Positions 1 through 9,180 of a stretch of 64,000 nt of DNA are shown here, one piece after another (positions within the stretch are counted from its first letter, which is position 1; each line of letters opens with the position of its first letter). The notes under the pieces are model-generated. The model was not told the origin of the DNA, searched no databases, and saw nothing but the letters and a program-made list of their open reading frames with translations. The position numbers and the translations under genes are program-made. Source of the stretch: Streptomyces sp. NBC_00670. Its GTDB lineage: Bacteria; Actinomycetota; Actinomycetes; Streptomycetales; Streptomycetaceae. The DNA lies in contig NZ_CP109017.1 of NCBI RefSeq assembly GCF_036226765.1, positions 6,077,001 through 6,141,000 on the forward strand, written 5' to 3'.

Positions 1-822
1 GCCATCGACGTCCTCGTCGAGCAGGCCCTCGCCCGCGGCGACACCGACCCCCGCTTCCACGGCGAGGTCCGCAAGGCCCTCCTGGAGGCCGAGGCCACCC
101 ACCGCGCCATCCGGCTCGCGCAGGTCGCCGGGGCGCCCCTGTACGTCGTGCACGTCTCGGCGCGGGAGGCGCTCGCCGAACTGGCCAGGGCCCGCGACGA
201 CGGGCTGCCCGTCTTCGGCGAGACCTGCCCGCAGTATCTGTTCCTGTCCACCGACAACCTCGCCGAGCCGGACTTCGAGGGCGCCAAGTACGTGTGCAGC
301 ACCCCGCTGCGCCCGCGCGAGCACCAGGCGGCGCTGTGGAGGGGGCTGCGCACCAACGACCTCCAGGTCGTCTCCACCGACCACTGCCCGTTCTGCTTCA
401 CCGGGCAGAAGGAGCTGGGCCGCGGCGACTTCTCGAAGATCCCCAACGGGCTGCCGGGGGTGGAGAACCGCATGGACCTCCTCCACCAGGCCGTCGTCGA
501 CGGGCACCTCTCCCGCCGCCGCTGGATCGAGCTCGCCTGCGCCACCCCGGCCCGCATGTTCGGCCTCTACCCGAGGAAGGGCACGCTCGCCCCCGGCTCC
601 GACGCCGACCTCGTCGTCTACGACCCGGGCGCCGAGCAGGTCCTCTCCGCCGCGAGCCACCACATGAACGTCGACTACTCGGCGTACGAGGGGCGGCGGA
701 TCACCGGCCGGGTCGAGACCGTGCTCTCGCGGGGCGAACCGGTCGTCACGGCGGGGGAGTTCACCGGCCGCGCGGGCCACGGCAGATACCTCCCGCGCGC
801 CACCTGTCAGTACCTCGGCTGA
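1..822 (+). CDS. hydA: dihydropyrimidinase / D-hydantoinase, 3' part (5' end outside window)
   Basis: The frame is open from base 1, so the gene begins upstream of the window; about 273 C-terminal residues are visible. The family hydrolyses the cyclic amide of dihydropyrimidines or hydantoins in pyrimidine catabolism. Visible signs are the metal-ligand region VVHVS early in the fragment, the STDHCPFCFTGQK segment carrying the last metal-binding Asp, and the C-terminal amidohydrolase turn GTLAPGSDADLVVYDP. The stop lies 40 bases before the start of a luciferase-like oxidoreductase, a pairing known for this family and likely one operon. Allantoinase or D-aminoacylase are less likely because of the DHCPF-type motif. 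Confidence 0.9.
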   Translation, partial: AIDVLVEQALARGDTDPRFHGEVRKALLEAEATHRAIRLAQVAGAPLYVVHVSAREALAELARARDDGLPVFGETCPQYLFLSTDNLAEPDFEGAKYVCSTPLRPREHQAALWRGLRTNDLQVVSTDHCPFCFTGQKELGRGDFSKIPNGLPGVENRMDLLHQAVVDGHLSRRRWIELACATPARMFGLYPRKGTLAPGSDADLVVYDPGAEQVLSAASHHMNVDYSAYEGRRITGRVETVLSRGEPVVTAGEFTGRAGHGRYLPRATCQYLG

Positions 823-862
823 CGGCCGCCGTCGGCGACCCGGACCCTTCCAGGAGTGGCGC

Positions 863-1903
863 ATGGATGACGGACGCATGGACTTCGGACTCGTCCTGCA
901 GACCGACCCGCCCGCCTCGCGCGTCGTCGACCTGATGCGGCGCGCCGAGCGCAACGGCTTCACGTACGGCTGGACCTTCGACTCGGCCGTGCTCTGGCAG
1001 GAACCGTTCGTCATCCACAGCCAGATCCTGGCGCACACCGACACCCTGACCGTCGGTCCGATGGTCACCAACCCCGGCACCCGCACCTGGGAGGTGACCG
1101 CCTCCACCTTCGCCACCCTCAACGACATGTTCGGCAACCGCACGGTGTGCGGGATCGGCCGCGGCGACTCCGCGATGCGTGTCGCGGGCCGTAAGCCCCA
1201 CACCCTGGCCCGGATCAGCGCGGCGATGAAGGTGATCCGGGCCCTGGCACGGGGCGAGGAGGCCGACCTCGGCGGCGGCACGGTCGTCCGGTTCCCGTGG
1301 GTCCGGCCGGGGGCTCAGCTCCCGGTGTGGATGGCCGCGTACGGGCCGAAGGCGCTGCGGATGGCGGGGGAGGAGGCCGACGGGTTCATCCTCCAGCTCG
1401 CCGACCCCTACCTCACCGCCTCCATGGTGCGCACCGTGAAGGACGCCGCCGCGGCGGCCGGGCGCGACCCCGGCGAGGTGACGGTGTGCGTCGCCGCCCC
1501 CGCGTACGTCACCGCCGACGACTCGCCCGAGGCGCTCGCCCACGCGCGGGAACAGTGCCGGTGGTTCGGCGGCATGGTCGGCAACCACGTCGCCGACCTC
1601 GTCGCCCGCTACGGGGAGCACTCCGCCGCCGTGCCCGACGCGCTCACCGACTACATCAAGTCCCGCGAGGGCTACGACTACTCCCACCACGGCCGTGCCG
1701 ACAACCCGGACACCGCGTTCGTGCCGGACGACATCGTCGACCGGTTCTGCGTCCTCGGCCCAGCGCAGGCACACATCGAGAAACTCCGCGCCCTGCGGGA
1801 CCTGGGCGTCGACCAGTTCGCGCTCTACGACATGCACGACGCCCAGGAAGACGTCATCGACGCGTACGGGACCACGGTGATCCCCGCCGTCAACGCGGGC
1901 TGA
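863..1903 (+). CDS. LLM-class F420/FMN-dependent oxidoreductase (TIGR03842-like)
   Basis: A 346-residue luciferase-like TIM-barrel oxidoreductase. The N-terminus (DFGLVLQTDPP) and the segment FGNRTVCGIGRGDSAMRVAGRKP are typical of the subgroup that, as I recall, is modelled as TIGR03842 and occurs next to dihydropyrimidinase genes. The ATG at 863 is preceded by AGGAG at about 852-856; an in-frame ATG at 878 is an alternative. It follows hydA by 40 bases, so a role in pyrimidine or hydantoin catabolism is inferred from context. Substrate and cofactor (F420 or FMN) cannot be read from the sequence. Confidence 0.88.
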   Translation: MDDGRMDFGLVLQTDPPASRVVDLMRRAERNGFTYGWTFDSAVLWQEPFVIHSQILAHTDTLTVGPMVTNPGTRTWEVTASTFATLNDMFGNRTVCGIGRGDSAMRVAGRKPHTLARISAAMKVIRALARGEEADLGGGTVVRFPWVRPGAQLPVWMAAYGPKALRMAGEEADGFILQLADPYLTASMVRTVKDAAAAAGRDPGEVTVCVAAPAYVTADDSPEALAHAREQCRWFGGMVGNHVADLVARYGEHSAAVPDALTDYIKSREGYDYSHHGRADNPDTAFVPDDIVDRFCVLGPAQAHIEKLRALRDLGVDQFALYDMHDAQEDVIDAYGTTVIPAVNAG

Positions 1904-1923
1904 AACGGGGCGGATCGGGGCCG

Positions 1924-2622
1924 TCAGCCCTTCCCCAGCGCCGCCACCGCCTCCTTGGCCGCCTTGATCGCACCCTTGTTGATCTCGTCCGTGCCCGGCG
2001 CCTTCTTCGACTCGAAGTCGCTGCCGTTGTAGGTGACGACCACCAGCGCGTTGGACACCCGGGCCAGCACCACGCCCTCGCGGGTCTGCTGCTTCTTGTC
2101 GGTGGTGAGGTTGACGACGGAGTAGCCCTGGTCACCGAGTCCGGGCACCGCGCCGCCGCCGCTCTTCTCCTTCGTACGGTCCTCGTACGCCGTCTGCGCG
2201 GCCTTCACCGAGTCCGCGATCTCGAAGGAGACGTCGAGCCAGCGGTAGTCGAAGCCCTTGAGGGCGTTCCAGGAGCAGGTGCGGCGCACCGCCTCGTCCG
2301 TGGACGGAATCTCCTTGCCGGCCGTCTTGGCGCCCGGCACAAGGGACTTGACGGTCTTCTCGGCGATGCTGTCGCAGGCCGCGGGCGCCGCGTCGTACGC
2401 CTTGGCCGCGGGGGAGGCGGACGAGCCGGAGCCGTCGCCGTCCTTCTTCCCGGCCGAACTCCCGGCGTCCGGCGACCGCTCCGCGGCGGAATGGCCGGAG
2501 TCCGAGTCGGACGCGGAGGCGAGGGGGCCGGAGGACAGTGCCCAGCCCGCCGAGGCGAGCACGGCGACCGGCAGCAGTCGCGCGGTGAGCGCGAGGGGCA
2601 GGGGAAGTGAGCGCACGGGCAC
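1924..2622 (-). CDS. secreted DUF3558-like protein
   Basis: A 232-residue protein with a Sec-type signal peptide (hydrophobic LPLALTARLLPVAVLASAGWAL), a Ser/Asp/Gly-rich linker to about residue 75, then a folded domain with paired cysteines (PAACDSIAEKTV and RTCSWNALKG). That pattern resembles DUF3558, best known from actinobacterial lipoproteins, but no lipobox cysteine is visible, so it may be freely secreted. Function unknown. It converges with the upstream oxidoreductase (20 bases between stops) and is divergent from the lipoprotein gene at 2851. Confidence 0.7.
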   Translation of the reverse strand: MPVRSLPLPLALTARLLPVAVLASAGWALSSGPLASASDSDSGHSAAERSPDAGSSAGKKDGDGSGSSASPAAKAYDAAPAACDSIAEKTVKSLVPGAKTAGKEIPSTDEAVRRTCSWNALKGFDYRWLDVSFEIADSVKAAQTAYEDRTKEKSGGGAVPGLGDQGYSVVNLTTDKKQQTREGVVLARVSNALVVVTYNGSDFESKKAPGTDEINKGAIKAAKEAVAALGKG

Positions 2623-2850
2623 TTCTCGTGGGGGAGGGTGCGGAAAGGGTCCGCACTGCGGACGGGAGGCACAGTCTCACACGACTCCCTGTGCGGGGAA
2701 AGGCCGAACTCGCTCCGTGCCTGTGCGGTCACTGTGACCGACCGCGGGCCCGCCGTTTCCGGTCACCGTGGCCGACGACCGGCGTGCTACCGCCGGTTAC
2801 CGCGACCGGCCGTGGGCCCGCCGATCCGGGCCGCGTGGCATGATCACGTC
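2623..2850. promoter_or_regulatory. divergent promoter region with an imperfect 20-bp direct repeat
   Basis: This spacer separates two divergently transcribed genes for exported proteins. It holds GACCGACCGCGGGCCCGCCG at 2736-2755 and a copy with two differences at 2804-2823 (68 bases apart), each with a GC-rich palindromic core (GGGCCC). They could be regulator sites shared by both genes; no canonical promoter hexamers stand out. Confidence 0.4.
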
Positions 2851-3507
2851 GTGACCGTTCACCGCCGTCTCCGCAGCGCCGCCGGACTCCTCGTCGTCTC
2901 CCTGCTGGCCGTCGGCTGCGGGCTGTCGGCGGAGCTGGACCGGGAGAGCGATCCCGACCGCCGCCCGGACGCGGCACCGGCGACGACCCCGGCGGTGCCC
3001 GCCGTGACCCCCGGCGAGGTGCGGACCGGCGCCCTGCCGGGCGAGCCGACGCGTTCGCCGACACCCACCAGCACCGCCTGCCCCGCCTCCGGCGTGCGCA
3101 TCGAGCCGGGGCTCGTCGACGCGGCCATGGGGTTGCGCGGGATGACCGTACGGCTGACCAACTGCGGCAAGGCGGTCCACCGGCTCGGCGGCTACCCCGT
3201 CCTCACCGTGCTCGACGCGGACCACGAACCCCTCGACGACGTGAAGGTATTGAAGGGGCCGGGGGAGATCACCACGCTCGACGACCCCGGACCGCATCCC
3301 GTCGCCCTGGCCCGCGGCGAGTCCGCCACCACCTCGCTGGTGTGGCGCAACACCGTCACCGACCCCACCACCACCGCCGTCAACGCCCCCTATCTGCGGA
3401 TCGCCCCCGTCAAGGGCGCCGCCACCACGGTGCTGACCGTCGACGGCGGCCTGGACCTCGGCAACACGGGACGGCTCGGCACCACGGCCTGGAAGAAGGC
3501 CGGCTGA
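2851..3507 (+). CDS. DUF4232 lipoprotein
   Basis: The frame is open further upstream, but the GTG at 2851 gives a normal lipoprotein: MTVHRRLRSAAGLLVVSLLAVGC with a lipobox (LAVGC) at about residues 20-24. A Pro/Thr-rich linker follows, then a DUF4232-type domain of about 130 residues (CPASGVRIEPGLVDAAMGL, RLTNCG, GGYPVLTVLDA) with two cysteines likely disulfide-linked. The family is common on streptomycete cell surfaces and has no assigned activity. 218 residues from this start. Confidence 0.8.
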   Translation: MTVHRRLRSAAGLLVVSLLAVGCGLSAELDRESDPDRRPDAAPATTPAVPAVTPGEVRTGALPGEPTRSPTPTSTACPASGVRIEPGLVDAAMGLRGMTVRLTNCGKAVHRLGGYPVLTVLDADHEPLDDVKVLKGPGEITTLDDPGPHPVALARGESATTSLVWRNTVTDPTTTAVNAPYLRIAPVKGAATTVLTVDGGLDLGNTGRLGTTAWKKAG

Positions 3508-3532
3508 CCCGGCGCACCCGGGCCGCGGGTGC

Positions 3533-3799
3533 TCAGACCCCGATCGCGTAGCCGATGAACCCGGCGGCGAACAGCAGCACCAGCAGCAGAATGATCGCCA
3601 GCGGTGCCTTGGCCCAGCCGCGCGGCGGGTTGTACTCGGTGTCACGGGGCAGTGTTCCCGAGATGCCGTCCTCGGCCGGCGGGGTCTCGCCCGGCGGAAC
3701 GAGACCGGCGGTGTCCACCCCCCGGCCGGTGGGCCCCGGATCGGACACCCGGCGGGCGGACCCCGGCTCGGAGGAGGAGTTGCCGTACTGCATGGACAT
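3533..3799 (-). CDS. DUF6480-like small membrane protein
   Basis: An 88-residue protein with a polar, proline-rich N-terminal half containing VPPGETPPAEDG and one C-terminal transmembrane helix (APLAIILLLVLLFAAGFIGY), predicted to be tail-anchored. The PGETPPAE segment is the signature I associate with DUF6480. Function unknown. It converges with the lipoprotein gene (25 bases between stops, containing a small GC hairpin) and lies 35 bases downstream of the DUF2795 gene, so the two may be co-transcribed. Confidence 0.72.
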   Translation of the reverse strand: MSMQYGNSSSEPGSARRVSDPGPTGRGVDTAGLVPPGETPPAEDGISGTLPRDTEYNPPRGWAKAPLAIILLLVLLFAAGFIGYAIGV

Positions 3800-3834
3800 G
3801 AGAGGCCCCTGTCGGTCGGACCCGGACGCGCGGG

Positions 3835-4029
3835 TCAGTCGGAACCGAAAACGGTGCGGCTGACCTTGTTCGGGCCGTCGAATTCGTCCTTGCCGTGTGC
3901 CGCGAGCGCGTCCACGAGCGCGCTCGCGGCCCCGTTGTCCCGGGCCAGCCGTGCCAGGTCCTCGCCGGTGGCCGGGTAATCGGCGCCCTTGAGGGCCTGC
4001 TGGAGATCGACCGGGCTCAGTTTCGCCAT
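3835..4029 (-). CDS. DUF2795 domain protein
   Basis: A 64-residue protein (MAKLSPVDLQQALKGADYPA...) that is essentially one DUF2795 domain: LKGxDYPAxxEDLxxLAxxNGA followed by a predicted helix and the VSRTVF end. The family is common in actinobacteria and often sits among stress genes; its role is unknown. A good match to the SigB-type promoter pattern lies about 100 bases upstream (4127-4151). A second DUF2795 protein is encoded at 62445-62840 behind the same kind of promoter. Confidence 0.8.
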   Translation of the reverse strand: MAKLSPVDLQQALKGADYPATGEDLARLARDNGAASALVDALAAHGKDEFDGPNKVSRTVFGSD

Positions 4030-4126
4030 CCGCGGCTCATTCCTTCCCGCCGCTCGTGCCGGCTGCTTGTGTCGGTGGGGCTCCTCGTCCGGCGGGGGGC
4101 TCCGGTAGGTGGTGGGACGTTACGCA

Positions 4127-4151
4127 GTACCCCTGGGCACGCGGGCCATGC
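4127..4151 (-). promoter_or_regulatory. SigB-type promoter candidate for the DUF2795 gene
   Basis: On the minus strand the sequence reads GCAT-N15-GGGTAC, matching the published S. coelicolor SigB pattern GNNT-N14/15/16-GGGTAC. The -10-like GGGTAC occupies 4132-4127. Predicted transcription would start near 4120, giving a leader of about 90 bases before the ATG at 4029. Confidence 0.5.
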
Positions 4152-4204
4152 AGGACCCCCGGAATTCCCCGGTACCCCCGTCATCAGTGAGGTGTTCGAA
4201 CCGC

Positions 4205-6064
4205 ATGTTCACGACCCGGCCCACCCTCCAGGGCACCTTCGGCATGGTGTCCTCCACCCACTGGATCGCCTCCGGCTGCGCCATGGCCGTACTGGAGGAC
4301 GGCGGCAACGCCTTCGACGCGGCCGTTGCCGCCGGTTTCGTCCTGCACGTCGTCGAACCGCACCTCAACGGGCCCGCCGGGGAGCTCCCGGCGCTCGTCG
4401 CCCCGGCCGGGGGCCCGGTACGGGTGCTGTGCGGCCAGGGCGTCGCCCCCGCCGGCGCCACGATCGCCCACTACCGCTCCCTCGGCCTGGACCTCGTCCC
4501 CGGCACCGGGTCGCTGGCCGCCGCCGTGCCCGGTGCCTTCGACGCCTGGATGCTGCTCCTGCGCGACCACGGCACCAAGCCGCTCGCCGACGTCCTCAAG
4601 TACGCCATCGGGTACGCCGAACACGGGCACGCCCCCGTCGAGCGCGTCGGCGGGACCGTGGAGACCGTACGGGAGCTGTTCGAGACGGAGTGGACCTCCT
4701 CGGCCGCCGTGTACCTGCCGGCCGGCGAGCCGCCGCGCCCCGGCCGGCTCTTCCGCAACCCCGCCCTCGCCGCCACCTGGAAACGGCTGCTCGCCGAGGT
4801 CGCCGGGGCGGGCGGCCGGGAGGCGGAGATCGACGCGGCGCGCGAGGTGTGGCGCACCGGGTTCGTCGCCGAGGCACTGGTGCGGCAGTCCGCGCGGCCC
4901 ACCCTGGACACCAGCGGCACGCACCACACCGGGACGCTCACCGCGGCCGACCTCGCCGCCTGGTCCGCCACGTGGGAGCGGCCCGCGACGTACGACTGGA
5001 ACGGCTGGACCGTGTGCAAGGCCGGACCCTGGAGCCAGGGCCCGGTACTGCTCCAGCAGCTCGCCCTGCTCCCGCCCGAACTGCCGCCGTACGCCTCCGC
5101 GGACTACGTCCACCTCCTCGTCGAGGGCTGCAAGCTCGCCATGGCCGACCGCGAGGCCTGGTACGGCGACGCCGCCGCCGTCCCCCTGGAGGAGCTGCTG
5201 TCCGCCCCGTACAACGCGCAGCGGCGGGCCCTGATCGGGGCGGCGGCCTCGTACGAGCTGCGACCGGGCGCGCCCGGCGGGCGGACGCCCCGGCTGAGCC
5301 GGTACGCGCTCGGTCTCGCCTCCGCCGAGTCGGGTTACGACGCGCTCGGCGTGGGCGAGCCGACCGTCGCCAAGAGCCCGTTGTCGCCGGTGCCGGGTGA
5401 ACCGGCGGGGGCGGGCGCGGGCGCGGACGGGGAGCCGACGGTGGCCGGTGACGGTTCGACCCGGGGCGACACCTGCCATCTCGACGTCGTCGACCGCTGG
5501 GGCAACATGATCGCGGCCACCCCCAGCGGCGGCTGGCTGCAGTCCAACCCGGTCGTGCCCGAACTGGGGTTCCCGCTCGGCACCCGGCTGCAGATGACCT
5601 GGCTCGACGAGGGACTGCCGGGCTCCCTCACTCCGGGGCGCCGCCCGCGCACCACGCTCAGCCCGTCGCTGGCGCTGCGCGGCGGGGTGCCGGTCATGGC
5701 GTTCGGGACGCCCGGCGGCGACCAGCAGGACCAGTGGGGGACCCACTTCTTCCTCGCCGTGGCGCTGCGCGGCCGGATACGCGGCGGCCTCGACCTCCAG
5801 GGCGCGATCGACGCCCCCAACTGGCACAACGACAGCTTCCCCGGCTCCTTCTTCCCGCGCGGGATGCGGCCCGGCGCGCTCACCGTCGAGTCGCGCACGG
5901 ACCCGGCGGTCGTCGCGGAGCTGCGGCGGCGCGGGCACGACGTGCTGGTGGGCCAGGCGTGGTCGGAGGGCCGGCTGAGCGCGGTCGCCCGGGACCCGGA
6001 GACCGGCGTGCTCTCCGCGGCGGCCAACCCGCGGGGGATGCAGGGGTACGCGGCGGGACGCTGA
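4205..6064 (+). CDS. gamma-glutamyltransferase family protein
   Basis: A 619-residue N-terminal-nucleophile hydrolase-like protein. The N-terminal MVSSTHWIASGCAMAVLEDGGNAFDAAVAAGFVL region is typical of GGT (ASxAGxxIL.GGNAvDAAvA). The expected autoprocessing Thr is in GDTCHLDVVDRWGNMIAAT, and the PSGGW and GTPGGDQQ segments follow in family order. The ATG at 4205 begins at the conserved N-terminus; the frame is open to 4109 but that extension has no family character. No signal peptide is evident, so it is probably cytoplasmic. In streptomycetes such proteins sit in glutathione-like or amide metabolism; the true substrate is unknown. Confidence 0.85.
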   Translation: MFTTRPTLQGTFGMVSSTHWIASGCAMAVLEDGGNAFDAAVAAGFVLHVVEPHLNGPAGELPALVAPAGGPVRVLCGQGVAPAGATIAHYRSLGLDLVPGTGSLAAAVPGAFDAWMLLLRDHGTKPLADVLKYAIGYAEHGHAPVERVGGTVETVRELFETEWTSSAAVYLPAGEPPRPGRLFRNPALAATWKRLLAEVAGAGGREAEIDAAREVWRTGFVAEALVRQSARPTLDTSGTHHTGTLTAADLAAWSATWERPATYDWNGWTVCKAGPWSQGPVLLQQLALLPPELPPYASADYVHLLVEGCKLAMADREAWYGDAAAVPLEELLSAPYNAQRRALIGAAASYELRPGAPGGRTPRLSRYALGLASAESGYDALGVGEPTVAKSPLSPVPGEPAGAGAGADGEPTVAGDGSTRGDTCHLDVVDRWGNMIAATPSGGWLQSNPVVPELGFPLGTRLQMTWLDEGLPGSLTPGRRPRTTLSPSLALRGGVPVMAFGTPGGDQQDQWGTHFFLAVALRGRIRGGLDLQGAIDAPNWHNDSFPGSFFPRGMRPGALTVESRTDPAVVAELRRRGHDVLVGQAWSEGRLSAVARDPETGVLSAAANPRGMQGYAAGR

Positions 6065-6217
6065 GGGAGAGCGACGGAGCCGGGGGCGGGGCCCGTGCCG
6101 ACGGCACACGCGGGGCGGGCGGCGCCGGGTGCCCCGCACGCCCGGAATTCACCCCGATTCCGCCCGCTGTGCACCGGGCGGGACGGGAATGTCAGTGGCG
6201 CGTGCTCTCATGGAGCC

Positions 6218-7075
6218 ATGATCGAGAGCACCTACCTCAGCACGGGAACCATCGACGAGTTCCTCACCCGGCACGCCGACGACGTCGAGGCGGCGGTCCG
6301 CAGGGCGGCCGCCACCGAGATCATGCCGCGCTTCCGCCGCCTGGAGGCCCGCGAGGTCGACGAGAAGACCGGCCCGCACGACCTGGTCACCGACGCCGAC
6401 CGCAATGCCGAGGCGTATCTCACCGAGGAGCTGGCCCGGCTGCTGCCCGGCTCCGTGGTGGTGGGCGAGGAGGCGGTCCACGCCGACCCGCGCGTGTACG
6501 AGGCGATACGCGGCCAGGCCCCGGTGTGGATAGTCGACCCGGTGGACGGCACCCGCCAGTTCGTCCACGGGGACACCGGCTTCTGCACGCTGGTCGCGCT
6601 GGCCCGGGGCGGCGAACTCCTCGCCTCCTGGACGTACGCGCCCGCCCGCGAGCAGTTCGCCACCGCGCTGCGTGGCCGGGGCGCGTTCCTCGACGGCACT
6701 CGGCTGCACGCCGGCTCCCCGGAGCCGGCCGCCGGCCTGGAGGTGGCCACCTCGCACCCCGACTACACCACCGACGCGCAGAAGGAGGCGCTGCTCGGCC
6801 TGCGCACCGAAGGCGTCCGGCCGCGGCCCTGCGGGTCGGCGGGCCTGGAGTACCTGGCGGTGGCCCGCGGCGAGCTGGACGCCACGGCGTTCACGTGGGA
6901 GGCCGCCTGGGACCACGCGGCCGGGCTGCTCCTGGTCGAGGAGGCGGGCGGCGCCCACCTCACGCGCGCCGGCGTGCCGTTCCGTATCACCGGCGGCAAC
7001 GCCCTGCCGTTCAGCACCGCGCGCGACGGCGCCACGGCCCGCAGGGTGGTGGAACTGCTGGGCGGCGCCCGGTGA
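6218..7075 (+). CDS. inositol monophosphatase family protein
   Basis: A 285-residue Mg-dependent phosphatase of the IMPase/FBPase/CysQ superfamily. The three metal-binding motifs are present in order: GPHDLVTDADRNAE, then VVGEEAVH, then WIVDPVDGTRQFVHG; the C-terminal WEAAWDHAAGLLLVEEAGG completes the site. Substrate could be inositol-1-phosphate, histidinol phosphate or PAP. The ATG at 6218 is chosen because homology begins there. It precedes an oxidoreductase gene on the same strand with a gap of about 90 bases. Confidence 0.9.
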   Translation: MIESTYLSTGTIDEFLTRHADDVEAAVRRAAATEIMPRFRRLEAREVDEKTGPHDLVTDADRNAEAYLTEELARLLPGSVVVGEEAVHADPRVYEAIRGQAPVWIVDPVDGTRQFVHGDTGFCTLVALARGGELLASWTYAPAREQFATALRGRGAFLDGTRLHAGSPEPAAGLEVATSHPDYTTDAQKEALLGLRTEGVRPRPCGSAGLEYLAVARGELDATAFTWEAAWDHAAGLLLVEEAGGAHLTRAGVPFRITGGNALPFSTARDGATARRVVELLGGAR

Positions 7076-7168
7076 GCGGGGCCGCCCGTCCACCCGCGCC
7101 CCGGCGCCGTCGGAGGTGCGGCATATCCTGATGCCTCAGTGGCCGTCGGCCGGCGAAGGAGTCCGAAG

Positions 7169-8587
7169 GTGCCGTCAATGCTCGATGCGGTCGTGGTGGG
7201 AGCGGGGCCGAATGGACTGACGGCCGCCGTGGAGCTGGCCCGCCGGGGGTTCTCGGTGGCCGTGTTCGAGGCCAAGGAGACCGTCGGCGGGGGAGCGCGC
7301 ACCGAGGAGCTGACCCTCCCCGGCTTCCGGCACGACCCCTGTTCCGCCGCCCATCCGCTCGGCATCAACTCGCCCGCGTTCCGGGCGCTGCCCCTGGAAC
7401 GGCACGGCCTGGAGTGGCTCCAGCCGGAGCTGCCCATGGCGCACCCGTTCCCGGACGGCACGGCGGCCGTCCTCGCCCGGAGTGTCGCCGAGACGGCCGC
7501 CTCCTTCGGTCCGCGTGACGCGGGCACCTACCGCAGGCTCGTCGCCCCGTTCCTCGACAAGTGGGACACCCTGGCGAAGGACTTCATGTCGCTGCCGGCC
7601 ACCGCGCTGCCCCGCGACCCGGTCACCCTCGCCCGGTTCGGCCTGGTCGGACTGCCCCCGTCCACCTGGCTGCTGCGCCGCTTCCGCGACGAGCGGGCCA
7701 AGGGTCTGTTCGCCGGGCTCGTCGCCCATGTCATGGCACCCCTCGGCGGCTTCGCCACCTCCGCCGTCGGCCTGGTCTTCGCCCTGGCCGCGCACGCCCG
7801 GGGCTGGCCCGTCGCCCGCGGCGGCTCCCAGGCCATCTCCGACGCGCTCGCCGGGTACCTCACCGCACTCGGCGGCACCCTGCACACCGACTACGAGGTC
7901 AAGCGGCTCGACGACCTCCCGCCGGCCCGCGCCTACGTCTTCGACACCTCGCCCACCGCGCTGGCCCGCATCGCCGGACTCGGCCGGACGTACGACAACT
8001 ACCGCTACGGCCCCGGCGTCTTCAAGATCGACTACGCGCTGGACGGCCTGGTGCCCTGGACCGCGAAGGAGGCGCGCACCGCCGGCACCGTGCAGATCGG
8101 CCCCACCAGCGACGACATCGGCACCGCCCTGCACGCCGCCGCCCGTACGGGCCGTGCCCCCGACGCGCCCTTCCTCATCACCGTGCAGCCCGGCGTCGTC
8201 GACCCCACCCGGGCGCCCGAGGGCAAACAGGTCTTCTGGGCCTACGGCCATGTGCCGAACGGCTGGACGGGCGACCTCACCGACGCGATCGAACGCCAAC
8301 TGGAGCGGTTCGCCCCCGGCTTCCGGGACCGGGTGCTGGCCCGCGCCACCGCCGGGCCGCCCGAACTGGCCGTGCGCAACGCCAACTACGTGGGCGGCGA
8401 CATCGCCACCGGCTCCGTCGCCGGACTCCAGCTGCTGCTGCGCCCCAAGCTGTCCCTGTTCCCGTACGCCACCCCGCACCCGGCCGTCTACCTCTGCTCC
8501 TCGGCGACCCCACCGGGCCCCGGCGTGCACGGCATGTCCGGCCACAACGCGGCGAAGGCGGTGTGGCGCCGGCTGCGCCAGACCTGA
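7169..8587 (+). CDS. FAD-dependent oxidoreductase, phytoene-dehydrogenase-like
   Basis: About 472 residues. The N-terminus carries the dinucleotide-binding motif (VVVGAGPNGLTAAVELARRG) followed by VFEAKETVGGGARTEE, as in phytoene desaturases and related flavoproteins, and the C-terminus has the second FAD motif (PPGPGVHGMSGHNAAKAV). The GTG at 7169 is favoured by GAAGGA about eight bases upstream; the ATG at 7178 is an alternative. No carotenoid genes are nearby, so a role in carotenoid synthesis is not supported; substrate unknown. Confidence 0.88.
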   Translation: MPSMLDAVVVGAGPNGLTAAVELARRGFSVAVFEAKETVGGGARTEELTLPGFRHDPCSAAHPLGINSPAFRALPLERHGLEWLQPELPMAHPFPDGTAAVLARSVAETAASFGPRDAGTYRRLVAPFLDKWDTLAKDFMSLPATALPRDPVTLARFGLVGLPPSTWLLRRFRDERAKGLFAGLVAHVMAPLGGFATSAVGLVFALAAHARGWPVARGGSQAISDALAGYLTALGGTLHTDYEVKRLDDLPPARAYVFDTSPTALARIAGLGRTYDNYRYGPGVFKIDYALDGLVPWTAKEARTAGTVQIGPTSDDIGTALHAAARTGRAPDAPFLITVQPGVVDPTRAPEGKQVFWAYGHVPNGWTGDLTDAIERQLERFAPGFRDRVLARATAGPPELAVRNANYVGGDIATGSVAGLQLLLRPKLSLFPYATPHPAVYLCSSATPPGPGVHGMSGHNAAKAVWRRLRQT

Positions 8588-8647
8588 CCGTGCCGGTCCC
8601 GTCGTCCACCATCCCGCACACCTACGCATGAGGAGGCCGCACCACCG

Positions 8648-9157
8648 ATGACGACCCTCACCGTGATCCGCGGCGACCTCACCCGCCAGTCCGCCGACGC
8701 ACTCGTCAACGCCGCCAACTCCTCGCTGCTCGGCGGCGGCGGGGTCGACGGCGCCATCCACCGCCGGGGCGGGCCCGCGATCCTCGCCGACTGCCGCGCC
8801 CTGCGCGCGTCGAAGTACGGCCGCGGTCTGCCGACCGGCCAGGCCGTCGCCACCACCGCCGGTGATCTGGACGCCCGCTGGGTGATCCACACCGTCGGCC
8901 CCCGCTACTCCACCGACGAGGACCGCTCCGCACTCCTCGCCTCCTGCTACCGCGAGTCCCTGCGCGTCGCCGACGAACTCGGTGCGCGCACGGTCGCGTT
9001 CCCCGCCGTCTCCGCCGGGATCTACGGCTGGCCGGTCGAGGACGCCGCCCGGATCGCCGTGGAAACGGTACGGTCCGTGCGGACGGAGGCCGAAGAGGTC
9101 CGGTTCGTCCTACTCGACGAACGGGCCTACGACGCGTTCGCCGCCCGGCTCAGCTGA
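8648..9157 (+). CDS. macro-domain O-acetyl-ADP-ribose deacetylase
   Basis: A 169-residue protein that is one macro domain. Diagnostic segments are IRGDLTRQSADALVNAANS, LLGGGGVDGAIHRRGG and the phosphate loop PAVSAGIYGWP. The YmdB/MacroD class removes ADP-ribose-linked acetyl groups and can reverse mono-ADP-ribosylation. It fits with the Sir2 deacylase at 16354, whose product O-acetyl-ADP-ribose is its substrate, but they are not in one operon. A purine-rich GAGGAGG just upstream (about 8629-8636) supports the ATG at 8648. Confidence 0.92.
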   Translation: MTTLTVIRGDLTRQSADALVNAANSSLLGGGGVDGAIHRRGGPAILADCRALRASKYGRGLPTGQAVATTAGDLDARWVIHTVGPRYSTDEDRSALLASCYRESLRVADELGARTVAFPAVSAGIYGWPVEDAARIAVETVRSVRTEAEEVRFVLLDERAYDAFAARLS

Positions 9158-9180
9158 ACCGTACGGAACGGGATGCCCTC